This document shows, piece after piece, positions 52,021 to 60,330 of a DNA stretch of 64,000 nucleotides. The notes below the pieces were generated by a model. The model saw only the letters and a program-made list of their open reading frames with translations, did not search any database and was not told the DNA's origin. Made by a program: the position numbers and the translations under genes. How positions within the stretch are numbered: position 1 is the stretch's first letter; the number at the start of each line of letters is the position of its first letter. Origin of the DNA: Halolamina sediminis. Its GTDB lineage: Archaea > Halobacteriota > Halobacteria > Halobacteriales > Haloferacaceae. Location: contig NZ_CVUA01000001.1 of assembly GCF_001282785.1 (NCBI RefSeq), positions 434,001 to 498,000 of the forward strand, given 5' to 3'.

Positions 52021-52386
52021 TCACTCCGGCCGAGAGTCGACATCACGGCGATAGCTGTACAGTTCCACGACTAGCCCGCCCGCGGCGAGGACCGCAAACA
52101 GGCCGATCGCGTCGACCACTGCCGCGTCGAGGCCGGGCGAGGCGTCGACGACGAGATACCAGAGCGCGAACAGCACGGTGACGTAGCCGGCGTTCAGGAC
52201 GCCGTAGGCGGGGTGGGCACGGACGCGGGCGAACGCGCTGGCCCCGAAAAAGGCCGCACACAGGCCGAGCATCGCGACCGCCGCGGGATCGACCGGGCCG
52301 GCGACGAACACGACCCCGAGCGCGGCTGCCGCGGCGGCGACGGCGGCGACGGTCAACAGCCCGTTCAGGAGTCGCTCCCAGTCCAT
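52021..52386 (-). CDS. four-span membrane protein, paralogue 3 of 3
   Basis: This 121-residue copy is the most diverged: FFGASAFARVRAHPAYGVLN and LVVELYSYRRDVDSRPE replace the NWRTG/NWRAG ends of the other two. The starting ATG is 52386 (MDWERLLNG). It is first in the unit. Divergence and the altered C-terminal end suggest sub-functionalisation or older duplication. Confidence 0.82.
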   Translation of the reverse strand: MDWERLLNGLLTVAAVAAAAAALGVVFVAGPVDPAAVAMLGLCAAFFGASAFARVRAHPAYGVLNAGYVTVLFALWYLVVDASPGLDAAVVDAIGLFAVLAAGGLVVELYSYRRDVDSRPE

Positions 52387-52428
52387 ACCCCCGGCGTCGG
52401 CACGGCCGAACAAAGAGCTACCGACAGT

Positions 52429-53163
52429 CTACGACGCGAACAGTCGCCGCTCGCCCGCGTCACGGCGACGGACCGCGCCGACGACTACGTAAACGAAGGG
52501 CGTGTCGATCAGCGCGATCGCGAGCTTCAGCACGTACTGGCCGACGATCAGCGCGGCGACGCTCGGGACGGGGCCGCTGTTGACCAGCGGCAGGCCCAGT
52601 TCGGTGCCGATCCCGGCGTTCGGGAGCACCCAGAACGCGACGCCGACGAAGATCACCGTGTCGATGAGCTGGCTGCTCGCAGTCGAGCCGATGTTGCGCA
52701 GCCAGAGCTTGTCGCCGTCGGTGAGATCCTTCAGCCGGTGGAAGACGAGCACGTCCCAGTTCTGACTGACGACGTACGCCAGCAGGCTGCCGGCGACGAT
52801 GTTCGTCGAGGCGCCGAGCACCGAGGCGAACGTGCTCGCGAACTCGGGGTCGGCGGCGGGGGCGACGATCGTGCTCCAGACCAGCGCCAGCACGACGAAG
52901 TTCATCAGGAACGCGACGTTGACCAGCTCGCGGGCGGCCTGTTTCCCGTACAGTTCGGCGTAGCAGTCCGACGCGAAGTACGTCACGGCGTACGCGAGCG
53001 CTGCACCCGGCAGCGCGAGCGCGCTGCCCGCGACCGGGATCGAGAACGGGAGCTGGACGGAGAGCAGCTTCGCCGCGGTGAGCTGGGCGACGACGAGCGC
53101 GGTGACGAACAGCGCGACCAGCAGCAGGCGATCGACCGGGAGCGGGCGCCGGTCGGCGCTCAT
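52429..53163 (-). CDS. queuosine precursor transporter (YhhQ/DUF165 family)
   Basis: This 244-residue membrane protein has about six to seven spans, with YFASDCYAELYGKQAARELV, SQNWDVLVFHRLK and NIGSTASSQLIDTVIF, the conserved features of YhhQ transporters. These import queuosine or archaeosine precursors for tRNA modification. It starts at ATG 53163, overlapping the RHH gene's end by four bases, so the pair is translationally coupled. In archaea the substrate would be a 7-deazaguanine precursor; this is inferred from family. Confidence 0.92.
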   Translation of the reverse strand: MSADRRPLPVDRLLLVALFVTALVVAQLTAAKLLSVQLPFSIPVAGSALALPGAALAYAVTYFASDCYAELYGKQAARELVNVAFLMNFVVLALVWSTIVAPAADPEFASTFASVLGASTNIVAGSLLAYVVSQNWDVLVFHRLKDLTDGDKLWLRNIGSTASSQLIDTVIFVGVAFWVLPNAGIGTELGLPLVNSGPVPSVAALIVGQYVLKLAIALIDTPFVYVVVGAVRRRDAGERRLFAS

Positions 53164-53336
53164 TCTTCCTCCTCCAGCCGACCCTGCCGCTGGTCGATCT
53201 CGTCGAGCCTGTCGAGCGTCTTCCGGATCGACGCCCGGATCGCGTCGCTGCGGTTGACGAACTTCCCGCCCTCGCCGACGTGCTCGTCCAGATCCTCGAG
53301 CAGTTCGTCGGGAATCTCGACGGAGACTTTCGTCAT
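53160..53336 (-). CDS. ribbon-helix-helix DNA-binding protein
   Basis: This 58-residue protein has the RHH beta-strand start MTKVSVEIPDELLEDLDEH and helix with NRSDAIRASIRKTL, then a charged tail of glutamates. It is a small dimeric repressor type (CopG-like). The start ATG 53336 gives the compact domain; the longer frame in front is arginine/serine-rich. Its stop overlaps the transporter ATG (ATGA), suggesting that it controls that operon. Confidence 0.88.
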   Translation of the reverse strand: MTKVSVEIPDELLEDLDEHVGEGGKFVNRSDAIRASIRKTLDRLDEIDQRQGRLEEEE

Positions 53337-53465
53337 CGGTCCCCCTCCCGTCCACGCGGTCGATCGACGACACGCCGTGTTGCCGATGTTCGCAGAGTCA
53401 TACCGGGAGAGTATCCGAGGGGACGCAAAAGCGCACCGTTCGTCGGTCACCGCCCCGGGCCCGCC

Positions 53466-56201
53466 CTACCTATCGTCGCTTCTCGTGGCGCCGATCGTGG
53501 GTTTGCGGAGGTTTCGCCGCCCGCCGAGGGTGAGCACGTACAGCAGCCCGAGGCCGATACCGTAGGCGGCCATCAGCGGGATCGTGATCATGATCATCGT
53601 GAGCGCGTCCGCCGGCGTCAGCAGCGCGGCGACGAGCATCATCCCGATCATCACCTCCCGCCAGCGGTTTCGCATCGCGGTGTAGGGGATCCCCGCGGTG
53701 TTCAGTAGCGCCATCAGCACTGGCACGTCCGCGAGGATACCGATCCCGGCGGTGGTGAAGAAGATCAGCCAGAAGAAGTCGGTAATCCGGTAGCTGATCG
53801 TCATGTTCGCAGCGAGTGCATCCTCGACGAGGAAGGAGATCACCCGCGGTGCAACTTCGAGGTAGCCGAACACGAGTCCGCCGAGCAGTCCCGTGCTCAG
53901 CAGCGCGGCCCAGCCGAAGATGACCTCGCGGCGCCCGCGCACGAACCCGCGGTCCCGCAGCGCGGGCCACGCGAAGTAGGCGATCAGCGGCAGCGCCGCG
54001 GCGACGCCCAGCAGCGCCGAGAACTTCACTTCGAACACCAGCGCCTCGACGGGGTGGAGCGCGATCACCTTCGACGCCTCCGCGGCGGTCTGGCCGGGTT
54101 CGAGCACCTCGCCCGGCACGCGGGCGAGGAAGTCGGCGTACACGTCGCGGATGCCGCCCGTGTACAGCCAGAAAAAGGAGCCCGCCATCACGGCCATGAA
54201 CGTCCCGACGATGTAGAACAGCCCCGAGGTGAGCGAGCCGAGGATGAACTGGATGTCCTTGTAGTAGCCGCCGATATCGTCTTCGTCGGTGTCCTCGGCG
54301 AACTCGTCGAGGAACGTGCTGCCGGCGCGCTGGGTGCGGTCGCTCACGCTTCCCGGCTCCGCCTCGTCCTCCTCGGCTTCCTCCTCGGCCGCGGTGGTCG
54401 CTTCGTCGTAGCGGTCGAGGATCAGGCGTGCGCGGGCGTCGTCGTCGGCCGCCAGCGCGCGGTTGGCGTAGAAGTTCGCCTCCTGCTCGCCCAGCGCCGT
54501 GAACGTCGCCGGCGGCGCGCGTTCGAGCTCCGCAGTCGAGAGCTGGCCGACGTTCACCGCGGTCGGGTCGGTGCCCGCGAAGTAACACGCGAGCAGGACG
54601 TAGACCCCGACGAGGACGGCGACGAACGCGAGCACCCCCGCGGCGGCGATGCCCGCGGCAACCACCGTCGAGTAGCCCAATGCCGGGACGGCAAACTCGA
54701 AGCCGCCCTGCGTGAGCAGCGCGTTCACCTCGCCAGGGTAGCCGAGGACGGCATACGCGAGGCCGAACAGCACCACTGCGAGCACGGTGAGGGGCTGCCC
54801 CTGTTGGCGGAGGCGCTGGCCCCAGTCGACCCACGCACGGCCGCGCTGGATCGCGCCGATCGGGCCGACCGGCGTGAACAGCGGGTCGGTCTCGTGGGTC
54901 GGGGGCTCGGGCGCGTCGGGGTCGGGCTCGTGGGCCTCGTCGTGGCGGTCGAGGATGGCCTGTGCCTTCCCGTGGTCACCCTCGTCGATGGCGTGCTGGG
55001 CGGCCTCGAGCGCTTCGGGCTCGCTCATCGACTCGAACGCCTGGATCGGTGCCGCGCGGACGCCGTCCTCGTCGAGGGTCTCGAGGTCGATCCCTGCCGG
55101 ATCGCCCATCTCGCTATCGGGCTCGACCGTCTCTTCGAGTTCGCGGTAGGCGAACAGCAGCAGGCCGATCACGGCGAAGCCGACGCCGATCGCGAGCCCG
55201 ACCAGCACGACGTTCGTGGTCGCGGAGAGCGACGTGAGCCCGTCGACTGCGGGCGCGCGGTAGCTGCTCCCGATCGCTTCGAGCGCGGCGTTGGCGGCGT
55301 CGCGGCCGCCGGTGTTCGCGTAGAGCCACGCGACGGCGACGCCGGCGACCAGCAGCGCCGCGGTCGCGTTCCAGTTGCGCCGGAGCACGCCGCCGACGGA
55401 GAGGCGCTCGCTGCCGCGTTTCATCGTCACCGCGAACTTCGCGAGATAGAGGCTGAAGCCGTACAGCACGAGTAGCGGGGCCGCCCACATGATCTGGGTG
55501 AACGGGTCCGGCGGCGAGAACACGGCGCCGAAGACGAAGATCGCGACGACGGCGTAGCGCCACTTGTCCCGGAACTGCTCGTAGGGGACGATTCCGGTGT
55601 AGGAGAGCCCCGTGATGGCAAGCGGCATCTGGGCCGCCAGCCCGAACGAGAACGTCAGCAGCAGCACGAACTCGGTCCAGAGAACGATCGACCAGTAGGG
55701 GGCAAAGCCCGCCGACACCGCGTTGCCGGCGAGGAAGTTGAACATGATCGGGAAGAAGAGGAGATAGCCGTACGCCATCCCGCCCATGAACAGCAGCCCC
55801 GAGAGCAGGACGATCGGGACGGCCTTCCACAGCGGGATGGGCACCTCCGGCCAGTGGCCCCGCTCCTGCAGGGCGTCCCGGGAGAAGTAGACGAGGACGG
55901 GGGCGGCGACGATGATCCCTGCGACGAGGGAAATCTTCGCCTGCAGCAGGATCACGTCGAAGGGCGTCTGAGCGATGATGTCGAACTGCGACTGGAGCTC
56001 CGCGGGCATGCGCTGGGTCGTGACGCCTTTGAGCCACTCCCAGACGCCCCTCCGGAGCGCCATGAACACGCCCAAGAACCCGATCAGGAAGACGATGAAG
56101 ACTTTCTGGAGATCCTTCTGTGCGGATCGGAGCACCGCACCCGCCGTCTCCCGCCCCTCGGCGATGGCGCGCTGGGTATCGTCGTCGAGCGCGCTGGACA
56201 T
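53466..56201 (-). CDS. TatC-type twin-arginine translocase, double-length (TatCt)
   Basis: This 911-residue protein consists of two TatC domains joined by a long acidic linker with two or more extra spans. The N-terminal TatC half includes MPAELQSQFDIIAQTPFDVI and PFTQIMWAAPLLVLYG. The C-terminal half contains TAAEASKVIALHPVEALVFE and GIPYTAMRNRWREVMIG. A fused TatC of this type is known from haloarchaea as TatCt and exports folded twin-arginine proteins. It is divergent from tatCo; both start regions share a short promoter gap of about 96 bases. Start ATG 56201. Confidence 0.93.
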   Translation of the reverse strand: MSSALDDDTQRAIAEGRETAGAVLRSAQKDLQKVFIVFLIGFLGVFMALRRGVWEWLKGVTTQRMPAELQSQFDIIAQTPFDVILLQAKISLVAGIIVAAPVLVYFSRDALQERGHWPEVPIPLWKAVPIVLLSGLLFMGGMAYGYLLFFPIMFNFLAGNAVSAGFAPYWSIVLWTEFVLLLTFSFGLAAQMPLAITGLSYTGIVPYEQFRDKWRYAVVAIFVFGAVFSPPDPFTQIMWAAPLLVLYGFSLYLAKFAVTMKRGSERLSVGGVLRRNWNATAALLVAGVAVAWLYANTGGRDAANAALEAIGSSYRAPAVDGLTSLSATTNVVLVGLAIGVGFAVIGLLLFAYRELEETVEPDSEMGDPAGIDLETLDEDGVRAAPIQAFESMSEPEALEAAQHAIDEGDHGKAQAILDRHDEAHEPDPDAPEPPTHETDPLFTPVGPIGAIQRGRAWVDWGQRLRQQGQPLTVLAVVLFGLAYAVLGYPGEVNALLTQGGFEFAVPALGYSTVVAAGIAAAGVLAFVAVLVGVYVLLACYFAGTDPTAVNVGQLSTAELERAPPATFTALGEQEANFYANRALAADDDARARLILDRYDEATTAAEEEAEEDEAEPGSVSDRTQRAGSTFLDEFAEDTDEDDIGGYYKDIQFILGSLTSGLFYIVGTFMAVMAGSFFWLYTGGIRDVYADFLARVPGEVLEPGQTAAEASKVIALHPVEALVFEVKFSALLGVAAALPLIAYFAWPALRDRGFVRGRREVIFGWAALLSTGLLGGLVFGYLEVAPRVISFLVEDALAANMTISYRITDFFWLIFFTTAGIGILADVPVLMALLNTAGIPYTAMRNRWREVMIGMMLVAALLTPADALTMIMITIPLMAAYGIGLGLLYVLTLGGRRNLRKPTIGATRSDDR

Positions 56202-56297
56202 AGCGAGAACGAGCCACTTCGGCGTTATCAACCTTTCCACCTCGCGGGCGGGCGATCCGGAAAGGCCTATAAGACCGCGTGAGGGATATCGACCCAT

Positions 56298-57527
56298 ATG
56301 GCCGAGGAACCGGACGACGAGGAGGGACGGGAGCCGTCCGACTCGTCAGCATCCGGTTCCGACGAGGAGCGAACGGACCCCGACGTCGAGCCGGAGGACG
56401 ACTCCGATCACACGGAGTCGGACGAGTCGGAACCGCACGACGGGGACGATGACGCGACGGACGACGCGGCCGACGACGACGTGAGCGAGCCGGACGAAGA
56501 GGACGACGCGCCGGCGTTCACGAACGTCGACGGGCTCGGTCCCGACAACGACACGCGCGAGGACGAGAACGGCGCGGGAGCGGACGACGCCGAAGCAGAC
56601 GACGAGGACGACGACGAGTTCGAGGCCGAACACGTTTTCGAGGATTACGACATCACCGAGACGCCGACGCGGCCCGAGGAGCGCGGCGCGACGATGCCGT
56701 CGGTAGACGACGAGTCCGAGCCGGACGACGGGGACGGGTTCGACACGGACGACGGGCTGCTCGGCGAGGGTCCCGACTCGGACCAGGAGATGCCGCTTGC
56801 GGCCCACATCGAGGAGATGATGAAGCGGCTGTCGGTGGTGTTCATCGTCGGCGGCGCGGTGGCGCTGACGCTTTTGGGACTGGGCCAGCTGTTCGAACAG
56901 GTGCCCACGGCGGTGGACATCATCGACGCGCTCTGGAACAACGCGATCCCCGGCGCGCCGGAGATCGAAGGCCGGCGGCCGCGCGTGTACGGCCCGCTGG
57001 AGCTGGTGCTCACCAAGCTCAAGGTGACCGCGCTGGCGGGGCTGCTCGTGGCGCTGCCGGTGTTCGTCTACGAGACGTACATGTTCATGCGGCCCGGGCT
57101 CTACCCCCGGGAGCGGCGGTACTACATCTCCGCGATCCCGACCAGCCTGATTCTCGGGACGATCGGGATGGCGTTCTCCCACTTCGTCATCATCCCGGCG
57201 ATCATGAGCTACTTCACGGTGTACACCGACGAGAACGTCGCCACCGTCGCCTACGGGCTCGAGAGCACGTTCTCGCTGATCATCGTCCTGATGAGCTACA
57301 TGGCGGTGATCTTCCAGATCCCGCTGTTCATCATGCTCGCGATCATGATGGGGATCGTCACCCGGGAGTGGCTCGAAGACAAGCGCCTCCTGTTCTGGGG
57401 TGGCTTTCTCACCATCGCGTTCCTCGTCAACCCCGACCCGACGGGGATGACGCCGTTCATCATCGCGGCGACGATGATCGTTCTCTACGAGGGGACGCTG
57501 GCGCTGCTGCGCTGGACCGGCAACTAA
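56298..57527 (+). CDS. TatC translocase with acidic N-terminal extension (TatCo)
   Basis: This 409-residue protein has about 165 residues of nearly pure acidic low-complexity sequence followed by one TatC core with six spans: EMPLAAHIEEMMKRLS, PLELVLTKLKVTALAGLL and the conserved region TSLILGTIGMAFSHFVIIPA. The layout matches the haloarchaeal TatCo. TatC binds the twin-arginine signal and forms the export channel with TatA. The last 63 bases, including the stop codon TAA, are repeated 940 bases downstream around a toxin-antitoxin pair. Confidence 0.95.
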   Translation: MAEEPDDEEGREPSDSSASGSDEERTDPDVEPEDDSDHTESDESEPHDGDDDATDDAADDDVSEPDEEDDAPAFTNVDGLGPDNDTREDENGAGADDAEADDEDDDEFEAEHVFEDYDITETPTRPEERGATMPSVDDESEPDDGDGFDTDDGLLGEGPDSDQEMPLAAHIEEMMKRLSVVFIVGGAVALTLLGLGQLFEQVPTAVDIIDALWNNAIPGAPEIEGRRPRVYGPLELVLTKLKVTALAGLLVALPVFVYETYMFMRPGLYPRERRYYISAIPTSLILGTIGMAFSHFVIIPAIMSYFTVYTDENVATVAYGLESTFSLIIVLMSYMAVIFQIPLFIMLAIMMGIVTREWLEDKRLLFWGGFLTIAFLVNPDPTGMTPFIIAATMIVLYEGTLALLRWTGN

Positions 57528-57528
57528 A
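57466..57528 (+). repeat. 63-bp direct repeat, copy 1 (tatCo 3' end)
   Basis: The last 62 bases of the tatCo coding region plus one A match 58406-58468 with one difference (T at 57482, C at 58422). The repeat unit is the natural gene end, with the stop TAA inside it. Confidence 0.95.
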
Positions 57529-57560
57529 TCGGCACGTTCGTGCTAGGACTGGGGGATGGA

Positions 57561-57570
57561 GTTAAGGCAT
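57561..57570 (+). promoter_or_regulatory. TATA-like box of the toxin-antitoxin cassette
   Basis: GTTAAGGCAT lies about 25-34 bases before the ATG at 57595, the only AT-rich element between the tatCo repeat and the cassette. Confidence 0.45.
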
Positions 57571-57594
57571 TGGCTGACAAACCAATAGCCGAGG

Positions 57595-57933
57595 ATGGCC
57601 ACGCCGATCGGCGACGACCTCGACGGCGTTAGTCTGGGGGAGAAGTACCCGGATGGAACCCTCGTCCGGGTGTTCTGCCTACGGACCGACCGCGACGCGT
57701 ACCCGTGTGGATGGGCCTACAAACTCCACTACGGCACAACGGATCCCGACCCACCCAGAACGCTCGGCGACGGGACAATACGGCGCTATGACAACTCCCA
57801 CGAGGACACGAAGGGGCACGAACTGCACGTGGCTCCTGACCCAGAACCCAAGACAATCGAGTTCCCCGGAATGGTCGAACTCTGGAATCGGTTCTGGAAC
57901 GAGATTCCGAAACCGACGGTCGAGGTCAGATAA
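57595..57933 (+). CDS. TumE-type toxin (DUF6516-like)
   Basis: This 112-residue basic-to-neutral protein contains the toxin-family pattern YDNSHEDTKGHELH, with conserved His/Asp residues, and a C-terminal IEFPGMVELWNRFW. That is typical of TumE/DUF6516 toxins paired with an HTH antitoxin. A small promoter box precedes it. The assignment rests on the H-x(n)-H motif and the next gene; the target is not known for certain. Together they form a cassette between the 63-bp repeats. Confidence 0.78.
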   Translation: MATPIGDDLDGVSLGEKYPDGTLVRVFCLRTDRDAYPCGWAYKLHYGTTDPDPPRTLGDGTIRRYDNSHEDTKGHELHVAPDPEPKTIEFPGMVELWNRFWNEIPKPTVEVR

Positions 57934-57954
57934 GCCCAACACGAGGTGATACCT

Positions 57955-58404
57955 ATGAACGACAACACGCCGCCACTGCACCCACTTGAGCGCGAACAGC
58001 TTCGAGCGGAATCGACGCTGGTCGTCACAGTCAAATCGTCCGAGGCGTTCGAGGACGACGTGACCGACAGCATCGAGACGCTCGACCGGGGTGGCTCGGT
58101 CGACGACCCACCCACGCTCTCGTTTACCAGCTACGATGACCTCATGGAGACGTTCACGCCCCGCGTGTTGGACCTCATCGAGAGCGTCCGGCGTGCAGAG
58201 CCCGAGAGTATCAACGAGGCAGCGCGAATCGTCGAGCGGGACGTGAAGAACGTCCACGATGAACTCACTCGACTCGCTCAACTGGGGGTCGTCCGTTTCG
58301 AGGACGAAGGCCAGCGCAAGCGGCCGGTCGTCCCGTTCGACGAACTCGTCATCGACCTCCCGCTCGATCCGGAGTCAGGGGATAGTGCCGCTGCCGCTCC
58401 GTAG
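57955..58404 (+). CDS. HTH antitoxin-type regulator (HVO_A0114-like)
   Basis: This 149-residue protein has an acidic N-terminal part, then a predicted winged-helix region, ARIVERDVKNVHDELTRLAQ with LGVVRFEDEGQRKRPVVPF, typical of the antitoxin-like HTH proteins that follow TumE genes in haloarchaea. ATG 57955 is used; a GTG three codons upstream is an alternative. It is separated by 21 bases from the toxin frame. It probably binds the cassette promoter and neutralises the toxin; this is inferred from gene order. Confidence 0.75.
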   Translation: MNDNTPPLHPLEREQLRAESTLVVTVKSSEAFEDDVTDSIETLDRGGSVDDPPTLSFTSYDDLMETFTPRVLDLIESVRRAEPESINEAARIVERDVKNVHDELTRLAQLGVVRFEDEGQRKRPVVPFDELVIDLPLDPESGDSAAAAP

Positions 58405-58405
58405 A

Positions 58406-58468
58406 CGGCGACGATGATCGTCCTCTACGAGGGGACGCTGGCGCTGCTGCGCTGGACCGGCAACTAAA
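58406..58468 (+). repeat. 63-bp direct repeat, copy 2
   Basis: This copy of the tatCo 3' end begins one base after the stop codon of the antitoxin gene and ends at the same relative position as copy 1. It is not part of an open tatC frame here. Confidence 0.95.
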
Positions 58469-58672
58469 CTGTCAACCATTCAATCGTTCAGTTGGTCTTA
58501 CTGGTCATCCAGTCAATAACTACCGGACAGTGACGGGGAGGCATAGCCTGCTCTGAGTTCCAAATCTGGGAATTTAGGCCCAGAGTTTATCAGTCACCGC
58601 CGCGTGTTTAACAGTAGACAGCCTCGCTAGGCGGGTTTCCACACTCGCACCGGTGGGCGGTCGGACATACTC
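58469..58672. other. AT-richer intergenic segment before the pilins
   Basis: About 200 bases of lower GC than the surroundings. A strong imperfect hairpin (CTCTGAGTTCC with GGGAATT...CCAGAG) lies about 58550-58586, and a TGTTTAACA box near 58606-58614 is the best pilin promoter candidate, about 60 bases before the first pilin ATG. No gene is seen. Confidence 0.45.
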
Positions 58673-59110
58673 ATGAAACAGAAAATCAAAGCGATGCTCG
58701 ACGAGGACCGTGGTGTGAGCCCGGTTATCGGCGTCATCCTGATGGTCGCGATCACGGTCATTCTGGCCGCAGTGATCGGCACGTTCGTACTCGGACTTGG
58801 AGACAGCCTGCAGCAGGCGCCGCAGGCTCAGTTGGATGCGAGTTCAACAAGTTCCGGTAATCTCACGATTTCACACAATGGTGGTGACGCATTGACGGTT
58901 AGCGATGTGAGTGTTTCTCTGAATAGCACAACTGACCTGTCGCTTTCAGACAATAGCACTTTCAGTGGGGATGAATTCGGTGTCGGAGATAGTGCCACCT
59001 TTGAAAGTGGTACGAACGGTGCCCCCACAATGAACGGTGAGGTAGAGGTGACGATCATCCACAAACCCTCGCAATCCATTCTGCTCGACACAACGGTTGA
59101 GGTGGAATAA
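58673..59110 (+). CDS. archaeal type IV pilin, first of two
   Basis: This 145-residue protein has the archaeal pilin N terminus: a short positive leader, the processing region DRGVSPVIG and the hydrophobic helix [19 protein letters not shown]. Leader cleavage by the prepilin peptidase would occur after the glycine, before VSPVIG. The C-terminal domain is serine/threonine-rich and beta-like with NXS/T sequons. It is assembled into surface pili for adhesion or other functions. The stop TAA overlaps the next ATG by one base. Confidence 0.95.
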   Translation: MKQKIKAMLDEDRGVSPVIGVILMVAITVILAAVIGTFVLGLGDSLQQAPQAQLDASSTSSGNLTISHNGGDALTVSDVSVSLNSTTDLSLSDNSTFSGDEFGVGDSATFESGTNGAPTMNGEVEVTIIHKPSQSILLDTTVEVE

Positions 59111-59529
59111 TGGTGGGTATAGCTGAATTACTCAGTGATGACGATCGTGGTGTGAGCCCGGTCATCGGGGTCATCCTGATGGTCGCGATCACGGTCATCT
59201 TGGCCGCCGTCATTGGAACATTCGTCCTCGGCCTCGGTGACAGCCTGAACCAGGCACCGCAGGCTCAGCTGGATGCGGAAGTTGGCAACAGTAATAACGT
59301 CTCAATCTCACACAACGGTGGGGACGCTATCCGTGCGGGTGACCTCACGGTGAATGTAGAGGGTAATGGGGCTGAGAACTTCGAGTCCATAACCAGCTAC
59401 GCCGCCGATGATGAGTTCTCCGTTGCCGATACCGCCTCGGCAAACCACTCGACCGATGCTAATGAAGGTGACCGAGTAGTCATCGTCCACGAGCCGTCCG
59501 ACAGCATTCTCCTCGATACGGAATTGTAG
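59110..59529 (+). CDS. archaeal type IV pilin, second of two
   Basis: This 139-residue protein shares the first 45 residues ([20 protein letters not shown]) with the first pilin nearly unchanged and then diverges. Like its partner it has Asn-X-Ser/Thr sites and a conserved SDSILLDT end. It starts at ATG 59110, overlapping the preceding stop by one base, so both are translated together. The conserved helix with variable tail is the usual pattern of tandem pilin paralogues. Confidence 0.94.
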   Translation: MVGIAELLSDDDRGVSPVIGVILMVAITVILAAVIGTFVLGLGDSLNQAPQAQLDAEVGNSNNVSISHNGGDAIRAGDLTVNVEGNGAENFESITSYAADDEFSVADTASANHSTDANEGDRVVIVHEPSDSILLDTEL

Positions 59530-59933
59530 GCTGTCGACGGTCTGAATTCGTTCTTTCTTGTAACGCAGGCCTCACCAGTGGCCACTAAGTGTCTCACCGT
59601 CGTCGACACGTTGATTGCACGACTAATGGGCCGTTTTCACCAGTTCGCGGTTTACTGAAGCCGGCTAAGCAGCCGATTGAGGAAGGCTTCCGGGAATTCA
59701 GCGGTGCTTTCCATCGCGATGGTCACCTGCTCGTGTGCGTGTCACTGTTTCGCTCTCGCCAGAAGTGGACCGTCACAAATCTAGGTGATCATCGTTCTTG
59801 TGCCACCTCAGACCCACGACTTCATCGGCTTACTGGACACGCTGGATGTTATAGACTCCGCGTGATTGCCACAACACTTTCAGCTTCGTCTTCCGCCGTG
59901 GAAGTGCCTCGCCGAGAACCGTTAGTTAGCGAG

Positions 59934-60248
59934 CTAGACGACGACAGATGCTTTGACCCGCTGCCGCATCTCGTTGAGGAACTGTGTCACCTCGTCGGGC
60001 TTGTATCCGATCTTTCGTTCGGTGTCGACGGCTTCGTGATCGCTCTCTGCTTGACCATCCGTTCGAGGTGCTTCACGCCAGTATCCCGCGAGACTACGGT
60101 ACGTCGGTGATTCATCCGGCGTCCGTGTCCGATTCACGCTGACGCAACGTGACGCACGCGTGCTTGGACGTTCATTCTGTTGGGCCACGCTGACTCCCGC
60201 TGGCTCATACCCGCCGATCCGTCGGCCAAAAGCTGATTTTACACGCAA
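59934..60248 (-). CDS. short frame of uncertain reality in the low-GC region
   Basis: This 104-residue frame has a protein-like C-terminal half (SLAGYWREAP...HEAVDTERKIGYK...QFLNEMRQRVKASVVV), but the N-terminal half is low in typical halophilic composition and includes odd residues such as RRIGGYEPAGV. It could be a truncated regulator or a fragment of a degraded gene. No family recognised. Confidence 0.25.
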   Translation of the reverse strand: MRVKSAFGRRIGGYEPAGVSVAQQNERPSTRASRCVSVNRTRTPDESPTYRSLAGYWREAPRTDGQAESDHEAVDTERKIGYKPDEVTQFLNEMRQRVKASVVV

Positions 60249-60302
60249 ACAAGATATTTCGCTTCAGTATGTCGGCGCCACCGCTACCCACCGTGGCGTC
60301 AC

Positions 60303-60323
60303 CCAAAAAAGCGCCCGAAAAAA
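60303..60323 (-). terminator. poly-T terminator of lonB
   Basis: On the minus strand downstream of the lonB stop, two runs of six T residues (60305-60310 and 60318-60323) follow each other, a typical archaeal intrinsic termination signal. Confidence 0.7.
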
Positions 60324-60330
60324 GGACCGC

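Larger units (their letters stand above)
59530..60330. other. 800-base low-GC region without a convincing gene
   Basis: The sequence is clearly less GC-rich than the rest of the window. A minus-strand frame at 59934-60248 reads YKPDEVTQFLNEMRQRVKA near its end, which looks protein-like but short and without a clear start or family. Plus-strand frames here are irregular. I regard the stretch as probably decayed accessory DNA, perhaps an old mobile-element remnant. Poly-A runs near its right end form the LonB terminator. Confidence 0.45.

Noticed and set aside
57595-58404. Larger integrated plasmid or virus between the 63-bp repeats
   Set aside because: Only two small genes lie between the repeats; no integrase, replication or structural gene is present.
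59589-60110. 173-codon plus-strand frame in the low-GC region
   Set aside because: Irregular composition, no motif and no sensible start; not supported as a gene.
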